From NCBI GenBank assembly GCA_029378245.1, contig JARKIF010000014.1, positions 868,001 through 932,000 of the forward strand: DNA of 64,000 nucleotides. The letters run 5' to 3'. This document shows, in pieces, positions 55,019 to 64,000 of the stretch. Position 1 is the first letter of the stretch; the number at the start of each line of letters is the position of its first letter. Below the pieces are notes generated by a model, which saw only the letters and a list, made by a program, of their open reading frames with translations, made no database searches and was not told the DNA's origin. Source of the stretch: Roridomyces roridus. Taxonomy: Eukaryota > Basidiomycota > Agaricomycetes > Agaricales > Mycenaceae. The position numbers were made by a program, and so were the translations under genes.

Positions 55019-56590
55019 ATGGTCTCGCCTCGGTACCAGCGACAATCCTCACAAGACTGGGGCACCTCACGTCCTTGGTTGTGGGCTATAAAATCCCGCC
55101 TTGGTCGTCGCCAGCAGTTCGCATGCGTCGCCCTTGCGTTTCTCACATTCCTCACACTCACTGGCCTCGCTCACCAGCATGTAACGACCACCCCCCACTC
55201 TTCTTCGTCTGCATCCTCAGCAGATTCACCTAGCGCACCCTCAAAGCTTCCTCCTCCATCAAACTGGGAAGCTGTACTCAAGTGGGAAGCCGCGCTTCCA
55301 CAACACGACCCGTCCCTCCCCTTTCCAGAGGGCCGCACGGGGCGCTACGTCAGGTTCTCCAACCAGGCCAAGGGGCTAGGTTGGAATAACTGCCTCAACG
55401 AAGAGCTCATGAACCTGCATATCGCATATCTGACTGGGCGTTCCTACGTCTTCATGCCATATATCTGGGCCCCACATCACTACCCTTGGCCGGAGAACCA
55501 ATGGCTTAGACCCACATTCAATGGCCCCAGCACACCTTTGACTGCCATTGTTTCCGGCCCGCTCGCCGGTGGCCCGTGGGAGGAGGGGGATTCAGCACCG
55601 AGGTCCGTTTCTACCGACTATTGGGAAAAAGTGTGTCCCCCCGATGAGCGCGTGCTCGTGGACACCACGGCGGTGAAGCCAGCGCTATCAGAATTACCTG
55701 GGGACAAGGTATTGCAGGCGTGGGTCGACCTCTTACGACCCTCGTCCACGCTTGCCTCCTGGAACGAACTGTTGAGCAAAGAACTACAACACGTCGGCGA
55801 CGCCCGTTGCGTCGAGATCGTTCCACCTCACTACACAGTTGACTTCTATCCCCAGGTTATCGACCTGTGGCTTTGGGGTGACCAGCGTGTGCTTCCTCTG
55901 TGGCCACTCTTCTCGTCTTCCCCTGCCTCCAGGCTCCTAGCACCTTCACCGGTAGTCATGGCTGCTCTCTCGCGCAACGCCTATCTGTTCCCTCAAACGC
56001 CAGCGTCAATTCATTCCGCCCGCCCATCTCCTGGATACGCCCATGATCCCGTCATTCCCTACGATCGCATCTTGGCTGTGCATATCCGCCGCGGGGACTA
56101 CGTCCCGCACTGTCCAAATCTTGCCGAGTGGGGCAGCCAATACTACTCGTGGGCACAGCTCCCCTTCCTACCCGACCATTTCAAGCGCAGCGAGGGAGAC
56201 AAGGACGTGGTTTTGAGGCACTGCCTGCCGACCGCTGAGCAGCTTGCCGAGCGTATTGCTACCGCGCGAGCAGAATACGTTGCTGCGGGTGATAAGAAGG
56301 ATGGAGAGAGGAAAGTGGACGTGTTGTACCTCCTCACGAACGAGTTCGAGTCGGACTACCTCACCGAGGTGCTCTCCCTCGTTTCCGCTTCCTCACACTG
56401 GACCGTCGTGCGGTCGACAAGAGATCTGGTGCTCGACGCGGAGCAGATAGAGGTGGCGATGGTGGCTGACATGGAGATTGCGCGGAGGGCCGCGGTGTTT
56501 ATGGGCAACGGGTGGTCGTCTTATACGAGCAACATAATACACCAGCGGCTGGTGGATGGTAAGGAGCCGATTAGCATTCGGATGACTTAG
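55019..56590 (+). CDS. Type II membrane glycosyltransferase-like protein (O-fucosyltransferase fold)
   Basis: Single exon, 523 codons. A basic cytosolic N-terminus and one hydrophobic segment (FACVALAFLTFLTLTGLA) suggest a type II Golgi protein, followed by a Ser/Pro-rich stem. The luminal part contains RYVRFSNQAKGLGWNNCLNE with a GR-containing first block, SYVFMPYIWAPHHYPWPE, and the key motif ILAVHIRRGDYVPHC, the HIRRGD signature of GDP-fucose-dependent transferases; the C-terminal MGNGWSSYTSNI resembles the xxSS/T region seen in these folds. Many agaricomycetes have related proteins of unproven activity, so donor and acceptor are unknown. Intronless here. I infer a fucosyltransferase-like enzyme, not demonstrated. 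Confidence 0.7.
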   Translation: MVSPRYQRQSSQDWGTSRPWLWAIKSRLGRRQQFACVALAFLTFLTLTGLAHQHVTTTPHSSSSASSADSPSAPSKLPPPSNWEAVLKWEAALPQHDPSLPFPEGRTGRYVRFSNQAKGLGWNNCLNEELMNLHIAYLTGRSYVFMPYIWAPHHYPWPENQWLRPTFNGPSTPLTAIVSGPLAGGPWEEGDSAPRSVSTDYWEKVCPPDERVLVDTTAVKPALSELPGDKVLQAWVDLLRPSSTLASWNELLSKELQHVGDARCVEIVPPHYTVDFYPQVIDLWLWGDQRVLPLWPLFSSSPASRLLAPSPVVMAALSRNAYLFPQTPASIHSARPSPGYAHDPVIPYDRILAVHIRRGDYVPHCPNLAEWGSQYYSWAQLPFLPDHFKRSEGDKDVVLRHCLPTAEQLAERIATARAEYVAAGDKKDGERKVDVLYLLTNEFESDYLTEVLSLVSASSHWTVVRSTRDLVLDAEQIEVAMVADMEIARRAAVFMGNGWSSYTSNIIHQRLVDGKEPISIRMT

Positions 56591-56846
56591 ACGAGGGCGG
56601 GAGTGGGACATTTCGTGTCCGCTGGGTGGCTGGGCGCGGGCACGACCGCCAAAAGGACGTGCCGATCCGTATGTATACCAGGTAGTCTTACACACAGGCG
56701 ATAATCGACCGCCAGCGGCATAGCTATCATCTAATGCTTATTTATGGTTTAGAGTATGGGGATGGAGAACTCAAGACAGATTTGAGTTTTGTTAAATCTT
56801 CTTCATCAGCCTTGGTGATGTGGAAACGTTGATATTGTCCCTTAGT

Positions 56847-56940
56847 TCTTGACTAGTATATCGGTTCAGTACACCCGCTTGTCATGGGCATCTGATCCTT
56901 GTGAGCGCGGGAGAGCAGGGTTCGACTCCCTGGTCGAGAG
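56847..56940 (+). tRNA. tRNA-Asp(GTC) with a 21-nt intron
   Basis: Acceptor stem TCTTGAC (56847-56853) pairs with GTCGAGA (56933-56939), with one G-T pair; the discriminator is G at 56940. A D arm with GGTTC in its loop follows. Anticodon stem CCCGC (56874-56878) pairs with GCGGG (56907-56911); the loop reads TTGTCA and the anticodon GTC is at 56881-56883. An intron of 21 nt (56885-56905) lies between nucleotides 37 and 38, the standard place for eukaryotic tRNA introns. The T arm CAGGG/CCCTG with loop TTCGACT is perfect. Run of four T follows at 56944. It decodes GAC and GAU. Confidence 0.93.
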
Positions 56941-56943
56941 TTC

Positions 56944-56947
56944 TTTT
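56944..56947 (+). terminator. Pol III terminator of the tRNA-Asp gene
   Basis: A TTTT run four bases downstream of the discriminator base of tRNA-Asp, the standard RNA polymerase III stop. The rest of the 56591-57104 gap shows only non-coding DNA. Confidence 0.6.
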
Positions 56948-57104
56948 ACCGTTTGAATTTTTCTTCTTAACCGTCTTCTGCTCCGTTTCTCATCTTCAGA
57001 CCTTTCTCGCCCAAGAAGTACTCTTCTATTCAGATTGGGTTCATTAATGTGCAGCTTGCGATCATAGTTACAATAAAGGGTTCGGCCCAGTCAACTACTT
57101 ACGC

Positions 57105-58218
57105 CTAATCCTTCTTTCCATTGACAGCGCCGCCAAGGAGGACGCTCGGGAGCTCGACGTTGCCTACGCTAGAGAGCAGCGCAATGGAGCCTGCGATGAC
57201 GAGCAGCAGGACGATGGTCGTGCCCGTGAAAAGAACGAATGGCCCGCTGATATCTTTCCGCTCGCAGCTCTCGCCCACCCAAATTTCTGTCGACTTCTGC
57301 TTGCCCTGGCCTGTCGTGGTCGTACCACAGCTGCACACGAAGCACGTACGCCCGGATTTGGTCGCACTGACGCACTCGCCACGGCCTGAGCACGACGATG
57401 TCGAGTTGGTGCATGTGTCGAGCGACGTGTGGCAGGTAGAAATGGAGCCGATGGGGGATTGAGGAGGTGGGCGGGGGAACGGGGCTTGCGACACCTGAGG
57501 GTCGTCCGCGCGCTTGACCCTGACTGGGGGAGGCGAGAAGGAAAGCAGCGCGATGTGGATGTTGTGCGACATGGCCCGTTCAAGTAGTTTGCGCGTATTG
57601 TCGAGGACGGTCTGGTACTCCTCGCTGTCGACGCCGTACGTCTTACGCATGTTCGCGAGTCCAGACAGCTCCGCAGCAGCAAAAGCACCACTCTCGGCCT
57701 TGTCGAAGAAGGAGGAGATGGAAGCGAGTTCCTCGAGGAACCATGCTTTGTTGGTTTGCAAAGAGGGGTCAGAGGCGTAGATGGAGGTGTATGCGTGCTG
57801 GGCACGGTGCAGGTACGTCGAGACAACCGAGTAAAGGGATGTTATTGAAGAAGAGGGGGAAGCTGGGAGCCTGAAAGAACGAGGTAAAGAGGACGGTATT
57901 ACAGCTACGGATGTGATCAGCTTCAAATGTGCAACGACGAGCAATAGACAGACCTTTTGCGTCGGCTTCTTCCAGCGTGAGGAGCAGGGCGTTATTCGGG
58001 CCCTGTCCGACAAAGGGCTGCTCGGCATAATTCAGGGCAGAGCCATCCCGCAGAGTGTCGAATAACTCAAGCCCGAGATGGTGCGAGAGGGCAGCACTTG
58101 CATCCTCTGGTGCCAAATTGGGGCGAAGGAAGGACTTGGTTGACTGGGGGAATAGGTATACATTGACGGCCTGGACTGCATGGAGGCCGCACAGAACGAC
58201 CGCGAATTGAGCCCACAT
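57105..58218 (-). CDS. Vps3844-type ER/endomembrane protein (DUF3844)
   Basis: The start is the ATG at 58218 (MWAQFAVVLCGLHAVQAVNV), a signal peptide; the upstream in-frame extension lacks one. A luminal first exon (LALEDA-like block NLAPEDASAALSHHLGLELF, then FVGQGPNNALLLTLEEADAK) is joined over an intron near 57900-57955 to the rest. The C-terminal domain has the Cys pattern CHTSLDTCTNSTSSCSGRGE, CVSATKSGRTCFVCSCG and WVGESCERKDISGPF, then a membrane segment (VLFTGTTIVLLLVIAGSIAL) and the lysine-containing end VNGKKD, which could act as an ER retrieval signal. This is the Vps3844 C-terminal family. Topology: type I membrane protein. Function not established. The KKD end is not the strict KKxx form. 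Confidence 0.8.
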
Positions 58219-58869
58219 TGAGAGAGACTGAGCTGCGTGATGTTTGGCACTGTCTGGCGTGATGTCAAGTTTACGGTCATCTGCTCTTGCCTCCATCCTC
58301 GCCCGGTCACCCTTCTCCCGCTACCCCTGGGCTCTTGGGAATCTTGCTGAAAACGATGATCTCAGGGAACGAGTCCCTCATCCCATCACACGTTCAACGC
58401 TTCCGGAAGACTCGGAAAGCACTCAAGGCTAATACTGGATTTTTCTCAAGGTTTGTAGCTTCCTCTGTCTGCATGAGTTCAACAAGAATCGGTACGTCAC
58501 AATGCCCAAATTGTGACTCCTTTGCAAGAGCTTCACTTTCAGGTTCATTTTTTCTGGAATACTAGGAACTCAAAGAAAGAAAGAAGAAACAGAAATCGCC
58601 CACTTTGGACGTAATGGAGTTTTTGTGCACACACTCCGAGTCTCCGGCGTCCTGAACGCCCAATCCAGTCTCCGGCGTCCTGAACGCGGCAGTTGCAATC
58701 CAAACCAGCTCACGGCAGACAACGTCTCACGACCTACGTCAATTTTTCGGCCCCTAATACAATCTAGCCTGTCTCCGGTGTTGTCATATGCATCTCTGCT
58801 GCTTGCGCCACCCTCGAGTGCTGAGAGCTATAAGTATCGAGGACTTGCAGTCGTGGAAGCCCAGCTCCA
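58219..58869. other. Intergenic region with a short tandem repeat
   Basis: Between the Vps3844 start and the F-box gene start, divergent. Apart from the direct repeat at 58639-58687 I see no coding signal; short ORFs (58244-58565) lack features. Confidence 0.4.
58639..58687. repeat. 21-bp perfect direct repeat
   Basis: AGTCTCCGGCGTCCTGAACG followed by C occurs at 58639-58659 and again at 58667-58687 (28-bp period, perfect copies). A degenerate piece (GTCTCCGGTGT) appears again near 58770. Located about 180-230 bp upstream of the F-box start; could be a regulatory element or a small slippage repeat. Confidence 0.7.
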
Positions 58870-60249
58870 ATGGCGACAACTTGTCATCCTGACTGTGAGT
58901 TACAACTTGGCATTGAATCAACCATTTAATCCTTCATAGCCCATACGATTGGCCCCATTGCAAGCGCGCCTATCGAAATCCTGCAGCATATATTCAAATC
59001 CTGTCTTCCCGATGCCCACGCCCCTCACGACAAACCTTTTTCCTCGACCGAGGCACCGTTACTTCTCTGCAGAGTCTGCGCACTGTGGCGGACCATTGCC
59101 ATTGCTACGCCCCAGCTCTGGGCGCGATTGGCGATTTCCGTAGGGGAGAACAACAATCTACGGCCTTCTAGGCCGCTCATCGCCACCTGGGTTACAAGAT
59201 CCGCGAGCCAGCCACTTTCACTCGTTGTGCACAGTTCCGATCAGTGTGCTAGTGCTGCCGAAACTGTCGACGAGGTTCTCCAAATATTTTTACCGCACAT
59301 TCGCCGATGGCGAAGCATCACTTTTATTCTTCCCTGCCATCCTGTTCCGCGATCTCTCGCACTCGTTCCAGACGGCGATTTTCTTCTCCAAATCGCGAAA
59401 TTCGAGTTTTGGGTGACGACTGCCCAACGCCCTCAGATATCCGGGCTTGCAAAGCTCTTGAAATCGTCGCCCCAGCTTCACACGCTGTACTGGGGCAACG
59501 ACCTGGAGTGGCTCGATATCGATTGGACACGCTTAACCGTCCTTGATTTGGTCCCAGTCTGGCGGCCCATGTACCAAGTCACGCAGATCATGCAGAATGC
59601 CCCCAAACTTCGCAGTCTCTCTGTATATATCAATCACGCCGGATCCGCCGACGTTGGCCGCATCGTCCTGCCCGATCTCGCAATATTGTGGATTTGGTCG
59701 GAGGTTGATATGAACCCGCTCTTCCGACGGCTTTCCGTCCCCGCCCTGGCCAACATCAACGTGTTCGCCGATTTCGCTCCCTTTATCCCACAAGTCGAGG
59801 TCGTCCATTGCCTCGCTCGATGCCGCTCCAAGCTGGACGTGGCGATATTCCAATCACTCCATATCCCTGAACCCGACTTGATCGCTTTGCTTCGCACCCA
59901 GCCTGCCCTACGCCTTCTGGAGCTCCGAGCGCTCACTGGCAATGGCATGACGGGCCAGTTGTTGACCCTGCTCACATTGCGAGAAGCATCCCCAGATCAG
60001 AATCTCTGCCCTGATCTACGCATTATCCGACTTCTCCAATCGTCCTTTTCTTCCACAGACGGTTTATTGGCGGACATGGTGGCGTCTCGGCGCATGGGCG
60101 TTGAGAAGGCCTCCTTATCCAGCCTCGTTGTTCATTTCTCCGATGCCGATTTGCCACAGCATACAGAGGACATCCGCCGCCTCAGAGACTTGGCCAATGA
60201 GGTCGCGTTCCGTGTGTGGATTCACGAGCCCGAGACCAAGTCGGGGTAG
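58870..60249 (+). CDS. F-box protein with LRR-like C-terminus
   Basis: Short first exon (58870-58894, MATTCHPD) and an intron of 45 nt (58895-58939) lead to one long exon. The F-box lies at about residues 15-65: PIASAPIEILQHIFKSCLPD, LLLCRVCALWRTIAIATPQL and WARLAISV, with the typical I-xx-I-F and WR...P-xLW pattern. The rest (residues 70-450) repeats Leu/Ile-rich segments such as LHTLYWGNDLEWLDI, LRSLSVYINHAG, LLRTQPALRLLELRALTGN and ICPDLRIIRLLQ-like stretches, an irregular leucine-rich-repeat or helical scaffold as in many agaricomycete F-box proteins. It is probably a substrate receptor for an SCF ubiquitin ligase; the target is unknown. These genes are numerous and fast-evolving in mushrooms. 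Confidence 0.8.
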
Positions 60250-61020
60250 GACTGCTACTTGTACCTTTTAATCCAAGTCAACGTCGCCTTTGAGAAGCTT
60301 GAACCCGAATCAAGGATAGATAACCTGTGGAACGTAGGTGCCTTCTTCTTCCCATTCACCCTTGCCTTATCATTCGAATCGCTCTCAGGAATCCATTTCG
60401 AGCTCCGCTTATGGACCTTTTGCCCCAGCAATAAGGGCCCAAAACCGAACCGATTCTTCTGACCATGCCGCTGTATTTATTTCGATCCTTTCGGCGGTCT
60501 GATAGATCTAGGGACAAGTCACAAGCCAACCGAAGGAGAGGGAGTCGGGCTCGGCTGGGCTGGGCCGCAGTGCTCGTCCACAGGATAGTTATTCGGGGAA
60601 ATTGGACTCCCAGATCTCGATTTGCTCGCCCCAGATCCCGAGCGAAATCCTCGGCTCCTATTTGGATGACTCGTTCTGACTCGTAGCCTCAGTCAACGTG
60701 CATGTTGGGTGTGAAAAATGGACTTGTCCCCGAAAGGCAATTTCGGGGTTCTGTTGGAGGGCAGTTCGGACATGACGTTGAGCCACAATTACAATTACAT
60801 TTGCTACCTTGGTCCGTGCCACAACATTACATGCAGATCACCGTACTACGAGTGCAACATACACACAGAAAGCAAGAAGGGGTAGCCAATTCTCCCGGTA
60901 TTTTACCCCACTGTTCTCGGATGTTGTGGAACCCGACGGGGAGGACTGTGCACTAGGTACGGCAGTAGATGGGACCGTCAAGCTCCCGTTTATCGGCGCG
61001 GACACTAAATTCTCAACGCA
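60250..61020. other. Intergenic region, no gene supported
   Basis: About 770 bp between the F-box gene and the convergent GH18 gene. ORFs at 60259-60462, 60465-60686 and 60702-61024 have no domain or start context and no splice extension that makes sense. Probably the two 3' regions plus non-coding DNA. Confidence 0.4.
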
Positions 61021-62462
61021 TTAGCACGGAAAGCGTTTCTTGGAACATCGAAAAAACTCACATATAGCATCAAGTAGCACGCCGTTCGGGTCGCCGCCGA
61101 CCTCCCACATGGAAAATCCAGCAAGTTGGTTGGCGCGTATGAATGCCCCCTTGGCGGCAAAGCTGTGCGGATCGTCGTAGGTCACGAGCACACTGTGGTT
61201 GGCTGCGTAGAGATACGGGGTCGACGAACAGTCGTCCCAGCGGAACGGTACGCCTGGCGCCGCTGTTCCGTTCGCGAGCAAGTATCCCGCCTTGACGAGC
61301 GCCCAGAAGTCCCAGGTGCCACCCGGGCCTTGGTTCACGCCACACAGATTTGTCCCACCCGTGCTATCCCAAGAGTCACCGATGGTGTGATTGAGAGTGT
61401 TGTAAAGGGGATAAGGGGCCAGCTGCGAGGACCTGTTGGTGGTGCCGGGCGACGGGGTAAGGAAAGCCGTGCTGCTGTTGACGTTGAACGAATGCCCGTA
61501 GGCAGGTACGCCCAGAGCAATTTTAGAGGGCGGGAACCCTGCTGCAGTCCACTCTTGTATGGCGCTCACGGCGCTCCCGCGTCCCTCCAATCCATCACCC
61601 GTCGCACCTGGAGTTGCTGCGAAACAAGAATCATTGAGTGGGGACGTCGGGAGTGCGCGCTGTTCCAAGGGGGACCCGGCAGTCCAGTTCCACGAGAGGT
61701 CGTACACCATGGGTACAATCCAGTCGAGGGTTGCTGCTATCTGAGGGATAGTGCTACTGTTGGTCGTGGGGAACGGCCTAACATACACGGCGGCAGAAAT
61801 AGTGACGTTTGCGCCGATAGGTGATACGCGAAGCTCTTGTAGCATTAAGAGGAGATTGTCGGTATCGGATGGGGAGACTATGTTGCATCCAATCCCTTGC
61901 ATTCCGGGAAACTCCCAACTACGGTGGTCAGCGACGGAATGGATGCAGCGAGTTGATAGGCGTACTCAAAGTCTATCAAGTCGAGGTCGTATTTTTGAAT
62001 CAGTGTGGTCACACTTTTCACAAAGGCCGTCCGGTTCGTTGCGGAAGCGACATTGGACGAGTAGAATTGCGAGCCACCCCAGCCACCTATTGAGAGGCCG
62101 GCTTTGACATTCTGAATCGGCGTATGTAAGATGCTCGGGCATATAGAAAGTACCCACATTTTGGTGCGCAGCAGACACGAATTTTGGGAGTAGTTCCTGG
62201 TCCGACTCGACCAGAGATATAGCACTTGGGTCAATAGTCGGCGTACTGGAGCAGATTCAGTGGTATTCTGCAGACGAGAACCGTCAAGCACGTACGCAAA
62301 AGCATAAATCATGTGCGTATACTTGCTCCACAGCACAGAAGACAATGGGACATCCGGTTCATGATAGCCAGCATACCACCCTGCTGCAACGGTGTAATTG
62401 GAAGTAGTGGCGGCAGTGGAGGTAAAGTGGGCAACGAAGGACAAGAGACCGAGCAATAGCAT
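61021..62462 (-). CDS. GH18 chitinase, secreted
   Basis: ATG at 62462: signal peptide MLLLGLLSFVAHFTSTAATT, then YTVAAGWYAGYH and SKYTHMIYAFA. The first intron (donor GTACGT) gives TPTIDPSAISLVESDQELLP; the second gives NVKAGLSIGGWGGSQFYSS, the SxGG motif. An intron at 61919-61965 cuts the active site: spliced, it reads LDLIDFDWEFPGMQGIGCNI, so DxxDxDxE is complete, including the catalytic Glu. MVYDLSWNW carries the substrate-binding Tyr/Asp pair, and the end has FSMWEVGGDPNGVLLDAICE. Without splicing the motif would look broken. A secreted endo-acting chitinase for wall remodelling or mycoparasitism. Asn-rich N-glycosylation sites are frequent. The stop is at 61021-61023. Confidence 0.9.
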
Positions 62463-63352
62463 TTGGGGGCAGGATTAAACCAAAGGAGGGACTGTGAGTA
62501 TTCCGCGGGGCGGTCTCCACGTTTTGCTCCAAACTCGGCAGCTGACCGCGGTATGACGAATTTTCTGAGGGAGTAACTCCAGCCACGTCGCAGAGCCGGA
62601 CAGGGGAATACAGAGCGAATATCGTTCAATGCATGGCTGGCATCACCGAAGTAAACTCGTACAAGTATTCGCTGGTGTGATGACGCGGGATCACTGGGCT
62701 TTGATGAAGACGCGATCCCGTGACGCCGGCAAACACGGCGCGGCTAACTGATTATGACATCATCCGCCCCGTACATGTACACAGATACACTCTCTCAGAC
62801 TCTCTCTCGCAGTACGAGGATTCAGGAGCTCAATGTTGTAAAGTTACTTGAGAGTGGGACACAAGTCGCACGCAACAACCGTTATTTTGCCTCGTTGCAA
62901 TTGTCCTCTTCCACGAAACCGATCGAATTCTTTCTCTTTTCTTGTGAAACATCGGAAACCATTTTGTGGCTCCTGGATACCGTCCGTCCAGGGTGCGCCC
63001 GTCGTGGTCGCTCTCCTGTATAAAGGCACAACCTGTTTCTGATCACGATCACATTCCCTTTTCGGAACATTTCTTTCCTTTCCGGTCATCCTCGGTCACG
63101 TGACAATCCTGGAAGTGCCAAAAATGTTCTATTACACGAAAGATTACTGTAGACTAATACCGAGTGAGTGGCAGCTGGTAAACCCAAATTATAGTAGTAC
63201 CAAGAATACATACAAGAATGAAGGACGGATGGCATCAAGCCACGAGTAATTAAGGAGCGAAGTAGTGAGGGCGGGGGGGCGTATGTACAACAAACAGAGG
63301 ATCTAGCAGCAATAAAAATCGTACAACAACAGATGTCTTTTGTCCATTGGGT
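62463..63352. other. Intergenic region, no gene supported
   Basis: About 890 bp between the chitinase start and the 3' end of the last gene, containing the chitinase promoter. It holds a CTCTCTCAGACTCTCTCTCGC microsatellite-like stretch near 62791-62811 and a TATAAAG at 63019-63025 with no convincing ORF behind it on the plus strand. Nothing else seen. Confidence 0.4.
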
Positions 63353-64000
63353 TCAATTTTCCTTCATCTCGTCAAAGTCTTCGTCAATGGGCCCAAATGA
63401 GGGCGAGACGGGTGACTTTGTTGGGTAGAATACATCTGCGGCGGGTTGCAGCACGGGGCCAGGACCGGCAAGTTGGATCGCCAAACGCGTGAGTGGAGGC
63501 CTTGCGGGCGCACACAACGGCAGCGGAGGCAAAGGTGCAGATGGTGCAGGCTGCGTGGCCGCGAATAAAAGTGCCACAGGACGTTTGTTCGTGAGCGGCT
63601 TCTTGGTGCGAATACTGTGTTGGACGTGTCAGTCGGACAGCAAACGGGTGGCGAACCAAGAAACGCACCGAGACCCAATGCTCCCACTCCTCATCCTCCC
63701 AAGCATACTCGTGTCCTCGCTAGCCACATTCAAACTGCCACTCCGAGAGCGAGCAGGAGAGTGTGGGACAGCGACGTTGGCGACATACCACGCATTCCCT
63801 GCCGAGCGCGAAGGTGATTTGGCCAGCTTGACGGCACTCATGGGGGATGCAGAGGCTGTGAGGCTCGAACGGCGTTTACGAGGGCGGGGGCTCAGAGGGG
63901 CACTGCGCGTTGAAGGAGCAGCAGCAGCAGGAAAGTATGCAAGATCGCCTGTGGAGTCGTGAGGGGCGTGGTCCATGTCCTCGTCGTGGCTGCGGGAGGT
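63353..64000 (-). CDS. Serine-rich uncharacterised protein, N-terminal part outside the window
   Basis: The frame is open at the right edge (on this strand the 5' end lies beyond 64000). Visible exon 1 part: DHAPHDSTGDLAYFPAAAAP, PLSPRPRKRRSSLTASASPM and SRSGSLNVASEDTSMLGRMR, Ser/Arg/Pro-rich with RRSSL and SGS phosphorylation-like sites. A 54-nt intron (donor GTGCGT near 63671, acceptor ACACAG) joins GSR to IRTKKPLTNKRPVALLFAAT; the end is VFYPTKSPVSPSFGPIDEDF followed by DEMKEN. No domain recognised. Disordered, possibly a regulatory protein. Confidence 0.6.

Noticed and set aside
60702..61024. ORF of about 85 codons upstream of the chitinase 3' end
   Set aside because: No domain, poor start context, and it overlaps the chitinase stop on the opposite strand.
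61919..61965. Inactive chitinase with a lost DxE motif
   Set aside because: An intron explains it; the spliced protein has a full DxxDxDxE.

Overview
The window is nuclear DNA from a filamentous fungus, most likely an agaricomycete basidiomycete. Genes are dense and split by many short introns (about 45-60 nt, donors often GTGCGT, GTACGT, GTCAGT or even GTTTGT). The gene content fits that placement: a DUF4470/MYND-finger protein, a subfamily-C GH45 endoglucanase, an F-box/LRR-like protein, a fungal SUT-type sugar transporter and a Vps3844-type protein. The species cannot be read from the sequence. All exon structures below were spliced by eye from reading-frame continuity, GT-AG borders and remembered family sequences.

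Layout. 0-15.7 kb: the 3' part of a RanBP2-zinc-finger protein, an S28 serine peptidase, a divergent ribosomal pair (RPS17/RPS22), a coiled-coil protein, the DUF4470-MYND protein, a J-domain protein, an OHCU decarboxylase head-to-head with a Gfo/Idh/MocA dehydrogenase, a damaged small ORF and PHO88/SND3. 15.9-20.9 kb: VPS10 copy A (minus strand). 21.7-35.9 kb: a compact block rich in RNA polymerase II functions (RPB7, TGS1, MED4, CDK7/KIN28, TUP1) with a CLC channel, a dual-specificity phosphatase and an RCC1-PHD fusion. 36.1-41.8 kb: a secreted GH45 endoglucanase with CBM1, a complex I subunit, VPS10 fragment C and an HSL-type hydrolase. 42.0-47.0 kb: VPS10 copy B (plus strand). 47.0-64.0 kb: riboflavin kinase, PUS3, a conserved fungal unknown, class I alpha-mannosidase, sugar transporter, a HIRRGD-motif glycosyltransferase-like protein, an intron-containing tRNA-Asp, a Vps3844-domain protein, an F-box protein, a GH18 chitinase and a truncated serine-rich protein.

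The most unusual structure is the VPS10 family: two full-length copies in inverted orientation, 5' ends facing each other across about 21 kb, plus a third partial copy between them. A and B are almost identical over the first ~1.25 kb, introns included, then drop abruptly to moderate similarity, which looks like gene conversion. Copy A carries four apparent single-base insertions and copy B one apparent single-base deletion. A few other genes here also show apparent single-base frame breaks, so draft-assembly error must be excluded before calling any of them dead.

Gene packing is tight. Six head-to-head pairs have start codons 56-146 bp apart and three convergent pairs have stop codons 15-29 bp apart, so promoters and terminators must largely be shared. 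Functionally the window is mostly housekeeping (translation, Pol II transcription, tRNA modification, secretory sorting and glycan trimming) with a few lifestyle genes (GH45-CBM1, GH18, S28 peptidase, sugar uptake).
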